Both the position numbers and the translations under genes were made by a program. A DNA stretch of 59,206 bases, taken from the NCBI GenBank assembly GCA_028874915.1, contig JAPPHA010000013.1, positions 1 through 59,206 of the forward strand. Reading direction: 5' to 3'. Of this stretch, positions 8,263 through 16,569 are shown piece after piece. Numbering within the stretch: position 1 is the first letter of the stretch; every line of letters begins with the position of its first letter. Under the pieces are notes generated by a model, which searched no databases, was not told the origin of the DNA, and worked only from the letters and a program-made list of their open reading frames with translations. This DNA is from Paracoccaceae bacterium (lineage in GTDB: Bacteria; Pseudomonadota; Alphaproteobacteria; Rhodobacterales; Rhodobacteraceae).

Positions 8263-9030
8263 ATGCGTGATGACGTTACGGAAAACACGGTGACCGAGCA
8301 GATTGAGATCTTTAGGAATGACCTTGTAGAAACACGCGAAAGGCTCGCCGAATCTGATGCTATGCGCCGTGCCGCAACCCAAAGGACAAACTTGGCGCTT
8401 GAGTTCGATAACCTCTACAACCAGATCAACGATCCCTTGCGACCGGGATGCGGCACGGAATGTCGCAACCACATGGATGAGATTGAGCGAATCTTGAACC
8501 ATTCGCCTACGAACTTGGCGATACCCCCTCTTGGGTCAGAGCCGCGTGTGGTCGACGACTGGTACTACCGATACCGCGCCGCAGCCGAGGAAATCTTGAC
8601 AAAATCATTGTTGGAAACTGATGAAGCTGCCGTCAAGAAACTGATCCGGGAGGTGGAGAGTGCGCTTCTGGAGTACGACACTGCCACCCGGGTCATAAAC
8701 AGCAAAGGTGGCTTGGGTGCGCTGACCAGCATGTCTGACCTTTCACTTGACATTGAACGTGAGGCCAACGCGCTACTGCCGGAAGACGACACAGTCACCC
8801 ATCGCGACATTGACCCGACTTTGGGGAGACTCGGTGAGATAGTCTACGCGTTCCAGAATGGCTTCGCTGACATGCCAAATCCCATGGCCACGGCAGTGTC
8901 CATCGTGTTGGCTTCTGTGATCGATTTCCTTCCGTTTCTGCTGTCATTTGCCCTTTTTGGCAAAGGTCGGCTGGAACGAAAGGTCAAGACAGGGACTCCC
9001 CGGGGGCCTGGAGGTCGAGTGATCACATAA
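8263..9030 (+). CDS. membrane protein, C-terminal part (after frameshift)
   Basis: 255 codons from an internal ATG. The open frame actually begins at 8224 and joins the preceding membrane protein by a -1 shift. The middle is a charged, helix-rich domain (coiled-coil-like EQIEIFRNDLVETRERLAES; a Cys pair in RPGCGTECRNH). A hydrophobic helix near the end (ATAVSIVLASVIDFLPFLLSF) is followed by a basic tail (KGRLERKVKTGTPRG). No SD lies before 8263, which supports translation only by readthrough of the frameshift or decay of an originally continuous gene. The neighbouring GTPase-like gene begins 41 bp downstream. I do not recognise the family. The topology suggests a membrane effector or scaffold. 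Confidence 0.65.
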   Translation: MRDDVTENTVTEQIEIFRNDLVETRERLAESDAMRRAATQRTNLALEFDNLYNQINDPLRPGCGTECRNHMDEIERILNHSPTNLAIPPLGSEPRVVDDWYYRYRAAAEEILTKSLLETDEAAVKKLIREVESALLEYDTATRVINSKGGLGALTSMSDLSLDIEREANALLPEDDTVTHRDIDPTLGRLGEIVYAFQNGFADMPNPMATAVSIVLASVIDFLPFLLSFALFGKGRLERKVKTGTPRGPGGRVIT

Positions 9031-9070
9031 TGGCCTGCCAGTTTTCAACTTTTGAATAACGAGCTGGTCG

Positions 9071-10048
9071 ATGGCCAAGACAAGGGAAGCAATCATAATG
9101 CCACAAGACCGTCCTCTCGGAACGTTGAAGCGCCCACGTCCGCCCTCACCACCGAAACAGACCCCAGACGAAGTTAGAGAAAAGGCCGGGGGAAATTACC
9201 TTTTCTCGTTCGGCTTTCCCGGGAGCGGGAAAACGACATTCCAATGGATGATGATGAACTACCTTATGAATGAGGGACCGTTTTCGCCAGAGATTGAAGT
9301 TCCGGACCGCGCAAACGGTCCTGACTGGGAGGGGCGCGAAATAATCAATTTGTGGAAAGGTCAGTGGATTGAAGGACGTTTCCCGGACCGCAACCCGGCC
9401 GCCGAAGGGGATGTCCGCGAAGTAGCGGTAAGGGCAAGGACCACGTCAGGAAAGAAGCTTGAGGTCAATTTCAGCTTCCTTGAAGCATCAGGTGAACTCC
9501 TGAAGAAAGTGAGGCCGACATCGGACAAGGCACCTGAACTGATACCTCTGTTGCGTGCGTACTTTGAAAACCCGCGTTTGAAGTTTGTGGTGATGTTGAT
9601 GCTAAGTCCGGACAAAGAGGAAAATGACCAACTCTTCGCCAGTTTCATGGCTTACCTGGACAATTGTTTTCCGGAGTTACGCGACCGAATGTCCCTTGGC
9701 GTAATTGTCACGAAGCCTGAGGAATCGCTGAAAAGGCTACGAGAGTTCGGGGCGCCCGATGGAAACCGCGGATTTCAAGAACTGGACGAAGAGGCGCTTC
9801 TGGCCTACGTAAATCGTTTTTGCGGTGAAACGTACCAAATATGGGAGAGCTGGCCGCAGCCAAAGAAAACAATGCTATCGCCCCTGTATCTCGGAGAAAT
9901 TGACATGATTGAGGGAGAACCCCGACTAGTGAAACCGGACTTCCATCACATTGGGGAAATTTTTTGTTGGTTGTTTGAACAGTTCACAACAAAGCGCCCT
10001 GGTCCGACACTTTGGGAGCGCATCACCGGAGAGCTTGACTGGAAATGA
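9071..10048 (+). CDS. GTPase-like P-loop NTPase
   Basis: 325 residues. A Pro-rich N-terminus is followed by a strand and Walker A (GFPGSGKTT, residues 48-56). The second motif reads SFLEASGELL near residues 134-143, where GTPases usually have DxxG; the LEASGE form is known in conflict-system GTPases. A likely base-recognition motif VTKPEES lies near residue 211. No membrane segment is visible. Its last four bases overlap the next gene (ATGA). It sits between a multi-helix membrane protein and a tail-anchored protein, so it probably acts at the inner membrane as a switch or sensor. Fold assignment is good; nucleotide specificity and function are inference. ATG 9098 is a possible shorter start. 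Confidence 0.7.
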   Translation: MAKTREAIIMPQDRPLGTLKRPRPPSPPKQTPDEVREKAGGNYLFSFGFPGSGKTTFQWMMMNYLMNEGPFSPEIEVPDRANGPDWEGREIINLWKGQWIEGRFPDRNPAAEGDVREVAVRARTTSGKKLEVNFSFLEASGELLKKVRPTSDKAPELIPLLRAYFENPRLKFVVMLMLSPDKEENDQLFASFMAYLDNCFPELRDRMSLGVIVTKPEESLKRLREFGAPDGNRGFQELDEEALLAYVNRFCGETYQIWESWPQPKKTMLSPLYLGEIDMIEGEPRLVKPDFHHIGEIFCWLFEQFTTKRPGPTLWERITGELDWK

Positions 10049-11040
10049 GTTCTCAGAACGGACAGATTGTCGGCTGTGCAGTTTTCGGAACGTGGCACGG
10101 TCTGCAAGCATGCGGCAATGGTGTCTTGGCAAATGCGCATAACACTTTAGGTGTGTTTGAGTTCGGACGGAGTCTGAGTGATCTGTTCCATAAATTTGAT
10201 GAGGATAGATTGCCGGCAATATTTTGTCGGCGAGCAAAAGATGAAACGCGCCTTCAAGAGACCGAACTTGTCGGCATGATTGCATCTTGCAAGGACTCCC
10301 AGAGGCGGCGTGGATTCTTGGGCGCCTGTATTGCCGTGGAAATTGACCGTCGCCGGCCTTATTGGTTTGGAAATTGGCAGTCATTGGGACCGCAAATTTA
10401 TGAGGATTTCGTGAAGGTTCAGAATAGCTTTGACGGCGCGACCGAGCGCGAAACAATTTTTTCGGAATGCATCGTTCCGCCCACAAACGAAGATGAAGAA
10501 TATGACTGGGTCCTGACGACACGCGAAGAAACGTTTTTGCACCGCAACGGCAGTTGGAAAAATGACGAGTATTCTGAAATTATGGAGCGTGTGCAGGCAA
10601 TTGCTTTCAGAGGAGGTACGCATCACCCCACCATTTTTGTATTTGACAAAAACATTGAGGGGTTGCAGTCACTGTGGTCGGAAGGAATTGATAGCGACTT
10701 GGAGTTGCTGCGCAAGGCCAAGAACGAATTCTTGCAACAGCGAGGTGAAATGGCAATTCATTCCGGGTCTCTGAAGGGTCGTGAAGAAGTGGTTCGGTCA
10801 GGGCAGATGATTGACAGGTCAACGGACATGGAAGAGTGGGTGGCAGAACTAAATGATCTTAAGGGTCGGGTCTGGAAGTTGGAGAGTAAAGTTAACACAC
10901 ATTCGCTATCGATTCGGCCGCCTGGGCCGGCGCCGTTTCCGGCCCTGAAACTAATCGTGGCAACCGTCTGCGTCGCAGCGTTGTTGGCAGGCGGCGTAGT
11001 GCTGTTTAGGTATTGGCCATTTGGGCAAACAATTCCGTAA
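10045..11040 (+). CDS. tail-anchored protein of GTPase operon
   Basis: 331 residues whose start ATG overlaps the stop of the GTPase-like gene. The N-terminal 270 residues are soluble (NGQIVGCAVFGTWHGLQ; HPTIFVFDKNIEGLQ) without a motif I recognise. A helical segment (MEEWVAELNDLKGRVWKLES) leads through a Pro-rich linker to one C-terminal membrane helix (LKLIVATVCVAALLAGGVVL) and a short tail, so the bulk should face the cytoplasm. Overlapping translation with the GTPase-like gene strongly suggests a complex. It could be an effector-associated or substrate-recognition subunit of a membrane-bound defence or stress system. Confidence 0.6.
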   Translation: MSSQNGQIVGCAVFGTWHGLQACGNGVLANAHNTLGVFEFGRSLSDLFHKFDEDRLPAIFCRRAKDETRLQETELVGMIASCKDSQRRRGFLGACIAVEIDRRRPYWFGNWQSLGPQIYEDFVKVQNSFDGATERETIFSECIVPPTNEDEEYDWVLTTREETFLHRNGSWKNDEYSEIMERVQAIAFRGGTHHPTIFVFDKNIEGLQSLWSEGIDSDLELLRKAKNEFLQQRGEMAIHSGSLKGREEVVRSGQMIDRSTDMEEWVAELNDLKGRVWKLESKVNTHSLSIRPPGPAPFPALKLIVATVCVAALLAGGVVLFRYWPFGQTIP

Positions 11041-11318
11041 CATTTTCCACTTACATTGGGGAACGGCGTTGAATGAAGCAGCTTATTGCTTCGGAGTCAC
11101 AGACACGGAAAATTGGCGCGGGTTCAATTGGCGAACAATCATGCGTTACGGGATAAGTCGTACGTTAATATGTTCGAATTGAGTGATTTCGGAAGGGCAA
11201 TTTGGGTGCCAGTGCAAATTCGGCGGTTCGTTTTAATGACTGTTGTGATTCTGTCCGTTCCGCCAACGCCAATTAGTGGGCTTCGGCAGGCTGGCTGGCC
11301 GTACAAACTCGACGACCC

Positions 11319-11462
11319 ATGGCCAACATTGAGTTCAAAAAGGGCGTGGGTCCGTCAGGCGTGATTCTGTCGGTTCTGCGGGTTTGCCATGCCGGTTTCG
11401 AGGCGGTTGCGTCTGGCATCGGAGAATTCAAGTGTCCACTGTGTCGATATCCTGCCCATTAG
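11319..11462 (+). CDS. 47-residue CxxC mini-protein
   Basis: Reads MANIEFKKGVGPSGVILSVL and ends FKCPLCRYPAH, with an additional Cys-His at positions 23-24 (RVCHAGF). The four ligands (Cys-23, His-24, Cys-39, Cys-42) could bind one zinc. Composition is protein-like throughout and the frame is clean, but there is no clear ribosome site. It lies 280 bp downstream of the tail-anchored gene on the same strand and may be part of that group, or a free-standing mini-ribbon. The flanking bases 11041-11318 and 11463-11603 hold nothing else I can support. Confidence 0.4.
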   Translation: MANIEFKKGVGPSGVILSVLRVCHAGFEAVASGIGEFKCPLCRYPAH

Positions 11463-11603
11463 TCTAGGTTCACTCGGAACTGATTGGCAGATGGCGACGG
11501 GAAAGACAGACTCATGCCTGAATCAAGAATGGACTCCCGTGAATTTACGATGATTGTCCGAAGTTCTGTAAACGGCGGCGGGAGACCCCAGTGTTGCAGA
11601 AGC

Positions 11604-12824
11604 TCACAAAAGGTCCTGGGTGTTTCTCCGTAACCGCGGCCGCAGCGTACTGACGAGGCGATCCAGGCGATCCTGCATCCACTCGACCGCATCGTCGAAG
11701 TCGTCGCCTCCCTTGAGGAACCCTGCGATGTGGAAGTATCCTAGGCGGGGATTGCCCTTCGGGTTGCGCCATGACGTGAAATCGTTCCCGAGTCCGCCTT
11801 GCAATTCGCCAACAGATGAAGCGAGATCATCGAACAGGCGCTGAGCGGACGGCCTGTTGTATCGCGCGAGGTAACAGCCCATCTCCGCACCCTGGCGCTG
11901 CAGGTAGGCACTGAACCAGAGACCCTTTGCGCCGGCATCGAGGATGTCGATCCGCGAATTTTGTAGCGGTTTCGGTGTTTCCACCTCCGCATCGGAGAAT
12001 GAGAAGCCATCAAGCACGGCACTCCAGAATCGGAGATTCTCTTCCTCCTGTTCGGAAAGTGGTTCATCGTCGGCCTGACCTTGCGAGGCGGAGAAGGCGA
12101 CAGGTCTGGCGTCGTTGTCAACGTGCCGTTGAACGATTTCGGTCCGTGCCAGAACGCGGGGCTGTACGATCAGCCGGTCGGTACCATCGCGCCACAGCGC
12201 GGCTTCGACCAGCGCCATATTGAAGTGAAGGCCGCTGTGCCGTTGCACGAACTCGACGATGTCTGCTGCACCCTCGCGGATACCGTCTCCGACGATGAGC
12301 ATCAGGAACTCACCTCTGCGAAGATGGCGGGTGACGTTGTCGACGAAGGCTGCCTCGCCAACGGTGGGTTGAGCACCCGAGATCAACTCCCAGAGGACGT
12401 TGCCAGGCCGCTTCAGGGCGAGAGAGACCTCGCGTTGAAGATCCGCGTAGTCCCACGACGCCAGATCCTTGGCGTAGTCGAGTATCTGGCCAATCACTTC
12501 CCTGCGTGCCTGCGGATTGCGCCACAGCTTGAACTCGGCAAGCGTCAAATTGCCCAGGCGGTTTACGTAGAGCGCATCGACGAAGCCTGCTGGGGTTGAG
12601 AGTTCCCGGCACACGGGAAAGGGCCCATCATAGCTAGCATCGATTTCGGCGATCCGTAACGCCTGAGGATGCTCGAACAGAAGGTCCCTAAGGAACTCCT
12701 CGCTGATGCCGCCTTCAGCACCACAGCGAGCGCCAAACTTGACGCGTTCGAGCGTGATCGCCGACTCGCCGGTGCCGGGCCGCACGGCGACGACGGATCC
12801 GTATGCATCGTGTCGTGTAGACAT
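11604..12824 (-). CDS. PD-(D/E)XK nuclease-like protein
   Basis: 406 residues from MSTRHDAYG, chosen because a GAGGTGG site precedes this ATG; the open frame extends further without support. The core reads GFVDALYV (Asp-83), LTLAEFKLW (Glu-97, Lys-99) and IGQILDYAKDL (Gln-113), the classical D...ExK...Q layout of the PD-(D/E)XK fold. The C-terminal half (SRIDILDAGAKGLWFSAYL and the following 110 residues) is a separate domain that may bind substrate or DNA. Such stand-alone proteins are common in genomic islands and near restriction or TA genes, and their biology is mostly unknown. There is no partner gene: the next features are the CRISPR relic and ArdC on the same strand. The fold is convincing; nuclease activity is inferred from conserved catalytic positions. 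Confidence 0.65.
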   Translation of the reverse strand: MSTRHDAYGSVVAVRPGTGESAITLERVKFGARCGAEGGISEEFLRDLLFEHPQALRIAEIDASYDGPFPVCRELSTPAGFVDALYVNRLGNLTLAEFKLWRNPQARREVIGQILDYAKDLASWDYADLQREVSLALKRPGNVLWELISGAQPTVGEAAFVDNVTRHLRRGEFLMLIVGDGIREGAADIVEFVQRHSGLHFNMALVEAALWRDGTDRLIVQPRVLARTEIVQRHVDNDARPVAFSASQGQADDEPLSEQEEENLRFWSAVLDGFSFSDAEVETPKPLQNSRIDILDAGAKGLWFSAYLQRQGAEMGCYLARYNRPSAQRLFDDLASSVGELQGGLGNDFTSWRNPKGNPRLGYFHIAGFLKGGDDFDDAVEWMQDRLDRLVSTLRPRLRRNTQDLL

Positions 12825-13035
12825 GAGAATGAGCCACCTCGTTTCTCCAGTCGCGCAGTGAGAGCGCCTTCTGCGCGTGGACTTGGCAAGCCGATGAGCG
12901 CAGAGCATGCATGCCACCCGAAAGTTTAGCAAGAGTTGCTTTCACCTTGGCCGGGTGTCGCAGTCGATAGAGGCGCGGCCGCCGTCGCGCACCTTCACCC
13001 AGTGACAATGTTGCACCCGACGCGCCTCTCGATGT

Positions 13036-13134
13036 GTTTCAATCCAGGCCCCAGGGAAGGAGGCGATCATGGCGTGGCCGGTCTCCGAGCGAGAATAGTG
13101 GGGGTTCGATCCACGCCCCTGCAATCGGGCGACT
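13036..13134. CRISPR. two-repeat CRISPR relic, type I-C-like
   Basis: Two related segments of about 31-32 bases lie 35 bases apart. The first begins GTTTCAATCCAGGCCCC, the second GGTTCGATCCACGCCCC. Both end with a short G-rich arm closing on GGCGA or GCGAC. This is the layout of type I-C repeats (GTTTCAATCCACGCCCC start, partially palindromic, GCGAC end), and 35 nt is a normal spacer length for that type. The copies differ at several positions, no third repeat is visible, and no cas gene is in the window, so this is a decayed or orphan mini-array. Similarity to a real I-C repeat would need a direct comparison. Confidence 0.4.
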
Positions 13135-13135
13135 T

Positions 13136-14149
13136 TCAAGTGTTACTATTGCTACCCAATTGCGCTACCAAAAAACCTTCAGACTCGGAATGGTCGTGGT
13201 GAAAGCCGGTTTTCTGCCCTTTCGAATTCGATCTTCGTCGACGTGAATTGTCGATAATCCACTTTGCAGCTTTCTGCGCCGCTTCGAACGCCGTGCGCAA
13301 AGCGTCGCCACGCTCTTCCTTCAAGACGGCAAGCCAGGAAGCAATATACTCGGGGTGTTGCAGGCGACCGGTTATGCCGAAGTGCATGCAAAGGTAGGCG
13401 GAGCCTGTCTCCGCCACAAGTTCTTCAAGAGCATAGCCGTTTTCGTCAGAGCGACAGGACATTGGCCTGTCAAGGCGACGATGGTTACCGGTCCAATGAA
13501 TGACTTCATGCCACAGCGTGGACCAGTAATGTGCCTCCCCTTCGTGCGCATCTGAAGCATCGGCGACAAACTGACCCAACCCTGGCATCAAAACGACTTC
13601 TGTCACGGGATTGAATGCGGCATATCCTGTTCCTTCGTAGATTTCGAGGTCCATCCAGCGTTTCAGCGCGTCCAGTGCTCGTTGCGACTCCTTGTAAATG
13701 ACTTCACGTTTTTCCGGCTTTGGAAAACTCAAGCCAAGCGTCTGCTCGCAGTCCCTTACCTGTTCAATATGAAACAGTTTGCGGTAAGTGCAGGCAGAAC
13801 CGCCGGATGTCGCCTGAAAGAATGACAGGGCGAAATAAGGCGGTTTCTTCGGTGTTGCTCCCAACTTTTCCAACGCGTCCGGGGTAATCCAGAAATTACT
13901 CCGGTACATTGATTTTCGGCAATGCATCTGATGAGACAATAGAAGATGGTTGAGGGTCCCATAGTACCTCGTCGGAGAACGTATGTTGCTCGGCCAGTCG
14001 TTTACGGGATATTCTTGTCCGCCGATACGGACTTTCCTACTTGACCATGGCTTGATCCAGGGTGCATTTCCATTTTCCAGTTCACGGATCAACCAAGCGG
14101 TGACATCTTCAAATAGCTGGTCCGGTGATTCTTGGTAGACGTTTGCCAT
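13136..14149 (-). CDS. ardC: ArdC-like antirestriction protein
   Basis: 337 residues from MANVYQESPDQL; an AAAGGA site lies 9 nt upstream of this ATG. The N-terminal 130 residues match the ArdC ssDNA-binding domain of plasmid-encoded antirestriction proteins (WIKPW motif, YRSNFWITPDAL). The C-terminal half is a zincin-like metallopeptidase with HEVIH at 214-218 and the downstream helix ALEELVAETGSAYL supplying the third ligand. ArdC proteins protect incoming single-stranded plasmid DNA from restriction during conjugation. The last 20 residues (SRRRRSNSKGQK) look frameshifted compared with the neighbouring frame, so the true end may differ slightly. It fits the conjugative context of this element but lies 13 kb from the relaxase. 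Confidence 0.85.
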   Translation of the reverse strand: MANVYQESPDQLFEDVTAWLIRELENGNAPWIKPWSSRKVRIGGQEYPVNDWPSNIRSPTRYYGTLNHLLLSHQMHCRKSMYRSNFWITPDALEKLGATPKKPPYFALSFFQATSGGSACTYRKLFHIEQVRDCEQTLGLSFPKPEKREVIYKESQRALDALKRWMDLEIYEGTGYAAFNPVTEVVLMPGLGQFVADASDAHEGEAHYWSTLWHEVIHWTGNHRRLDRPMSCRSDENGYALEELVAETGSAYLCMHFGITGRLQHPEYIASWLAVLKEERGDALRTAFEAAQKAAKWIIDNSRRRRSNSKGQKTGFHHDHSESEGFLVAQLGSNSNT

Positions 14150-14659
14150 GGCCGAGTTTCCTTTGTTCGACTTGAACGATTTTTGTTTCAGGTCCACTTC
14201 GAAGTTAGGCTGGTGTTGGTAACTGCGTCGACGGCGTTATCAAGAGGAAGTACGAGATCATCCACGTCACCTGCCGATTCTGACGGGTATAGGCGGGAGT
14301 CCGTCTGGTTGCTTGAACGCCGTTTCGAGGGGAATCGAACGGTAATTCAACCGGAATTGACCGCGTGAAGCGCACGGTTTCGTGCGAGTTCGGAGTCCGG
14401 TTGTTGCAATCTCCTTTGAGGTGGAGCGGCCGGCCGACGGCCGATCCCGATGGGCGCAGTGTGGACTGCGCCCATCGCTCGTGCAAGCGCCGGGCTCTCC
14501 TTTCCCCGGGGCGGTGTCACCGGTTTTCGCCGCTTACGCTACGGCCTCTTCCAGCAGCGGCAGGATCGGCTGCATAGAATTCCCGGACAGTTGGATGCGG
14601 GTCGGGTTGGACAGCTGCAGGTCGACGAAAGCCGGGCTATTGTCTGTGCGTTCGGCACG

Positions 14660-14980
14660 TCAGGTTTGGCGGCTAGGCTCCTGCCAGAATTTCGATGTCT
14701 CATTGCGATCTCCTGTTTCCGGTGAGACCGGATACCGGAGAAACATGGCAACGAGGCCGTGCAGTTCCGACATGGCAACACGCGACAGCCACGGGACATC
14801 CGGGATGTTCCACTCGGCCGCTTCAGGATTGGTCATCCAGCGCGGGAGGACATATCGACAACTGTCAGAATCGGTCACAATCAGGACAGGTTCGCCACGA
14901 TGCAACCGATGGTCAACTGTACAGCACGTTTCCCACCAAGCGGATGAAAAAGGTAGAATACCGTGTCTGTTTCACCCATA
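14660..14980 (-). pseudogene. DUF5372-like small protein, frameshifted
   Basis: Two minus-strand frames join to make one protein: TVFYLFHPLGGKR in the first, then a frame change, then VDHRLHRGEPVLIV, LPRWMTN and SELHGLVAMFLR. The FHPLxG start and RGEPVL middle resemble the small DUF5372-type proteins found beside transposon or IS genes in proteobacteria. The break lies near 14930. Bases 14150-14659 nearby hold nothing I can identify. The family call is from memory of the pattern and is tentative. Confidence 0.35.
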
Positions 14981-15206
14981 ATGTGGGGTTTGTGCGCCTG
15001 TGGTGTGGAGACCAAGGCGGCCCAAACCCATCTCGATACCGCACATCTCGACCGTGCGGAGGAGAAGGTCGGCGGCATCATCGCGTCGGCGATTGAAGCT
15101 TGTTTCCCCAGGAAGAACATTGGCCATTGCGGTGGCACCATGGCCGAGCGGAATTGGGTCAAACGCGGAACTTTTTCCTGACAGTCCGCGCCTCAGTTTG
15201 TCTGCA

Positions 15207-16172
15207 ATGTTAAACAGACCGGTTATGAAGCCTCCGATGCGACTAATCCTCAAAGCAGCGGCACCCGCCGCCCAAGTAAGGGACGATGAAACCCTCAAGG
15301 CCTTCGTCGAAGCGGCGAAGGCGCGTCTCGAGGCGATCACGGAGCTGAGCGAAATCTCGAAGTTCAGAGAGGATAAGCTGAGAGCGGAGGGCGACCGGAA
15401 GTCCGGATCGATGTTTATCATCATCTTCTTCAAGTGCGAAGAGCAGATCTTCCACGCGAACGACCGCGCGGCGGAGAACAAGAACCTGCTCGGCGTCGGG
15501 GACGACCGCGGCACCAAGGTTATTAAGGAAGTCTTCGAGGCCGCTACCCAAGGCGACGGTTTCGTCGAATACCACGACTGGGGGCCGAAGACGGCACACG
15601 CTGTTGAATACATTTTCGGGTTCATCGCAACACGATTCGTGGTGGTCGGTGGCTACTCGCAGGGCGTCGCCTATGCTCCGGACAGGGTCGAGGACCTGGC
15701 GAAGCCCGCCGTCACTGCATCGCACGTCGAGGACCGCGAGACACTCATCGCCTTCGTCCAGGAAGCAGCCAAGTTGTACTGCAGGGCCATGATCTCCAAA
15801 GGCAACAGCGGCCTGCCCGAACTCGCAAACGCCTTCACGTTGGAGGGAGGGGACTGGAAGTCGGGCTCCATCTACCTGTGGGTCGTGAGTGGCGAGGGCA
15901 TCTCCCTGTTTCACGGATCGGAACTGTATCGCGAAGGCAAGCCCGCGGACATGCTGAGGACGGATTCCAAAGGGATAGGGATCGCCGAGGACCTGATTGG
16001 GGCGCGCGGCGCGAGGGCCGGAAGTTCGTTCGCTAACACCACGAAAACCCGGACGTTAAGGGAGACAAGGAGACCGGTTCCCCTATACTCGGCTACGCGG
16101 TGACCGTCCCGCGCCCAACACGGAGCAGAAGGCCGTCATTGGCTCCGGCATTTATCTTGACACAGACGGCAA
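15207..16172 (+). pseudogene. tandem Cache-domain protein, frameshifted
   Basis: The main frame carries two Cache-type sensor domains: VRDDETLKAFVEAAKARLE ... GFVEYHDW, and VEDRETLIAFVQEAAKLY ... KGIGIAEDLI. Each has the long helix followed by the sheet with the ligand loop. After about 16020 the expected continuation (HHENPDVKGDKETGSPILGY, then APNTEQKAVIGSGIYLD) is found in other frames with an intervening TAA, so at least two frameshifts and one nonsense codon break the 3' end. The start is unclear; ATGs at 15207, 15225 and 15237 all lack a good ribosome site and no proper signal peptide is seen. Intact relatives are periplasmic ligand-binding proteins. Confidence 0.55.
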
Positions 16173-16466
16173 ATGACCCCTGGCTTCGAATGAACGCATG
16201 TGCACGGTTGGAGCAAAGCACTTCGGTCTCGCGGGCTCCGTGTCGTTGGGCATTATCGGCGGAGCGATTATGCCCGCATCGACAGAATGTGCGCTGAACC
16301 GGGAGATGATCCTTTGCCGGCCGCGCTGTTCCTTGGTGGACTGCGATTTCGGAAACGAATCCTGCAGTTCCATGCGCACTGCCTCGTCGATGTCTCGGGG
16401 ATCAAGGCCGCGTTCGGTGAACTGTTCGCAGAACAGGCCGATCGCGCAACTGCAATATCCGATCAT
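16152..16466 (-). CDS. hypothetical protein, possible fragment
   Basis: 104 codons starting MIGYCSCAIGLFCEQF and continuing ERGLDPRDIDEAVRMELQD. The first 40 residues look like a genuine protein, with three Cys and an amphipathic helix; the second half is less convincing. A weak ACAGG lies before the ATG. It overlaps the end of the Cache relic on the other strand. No family recognised; possibly a decayed piece. Confidence 0.3.
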   Translation of the reverse strand: MIGYCSCAIGLFCEQFTERGLDPRDIDEAVRMELQDSFPKSQSTKEQRGRQRIISRFSAHSVDAGIIAPPIMPNDTEPARPKCFAPTVHMRSFEARGHLPSVSR

Positions 16467-16569
16467 ACCTGTCGGTTAGCCGAGCCTGCCGAGTTCGCCC
16501 ACGTACGCGTTTTACGGGGCCCAAATATCAACTTCGGAGCCCTTTTCGAATGTGTGCCATTTATGTCAG

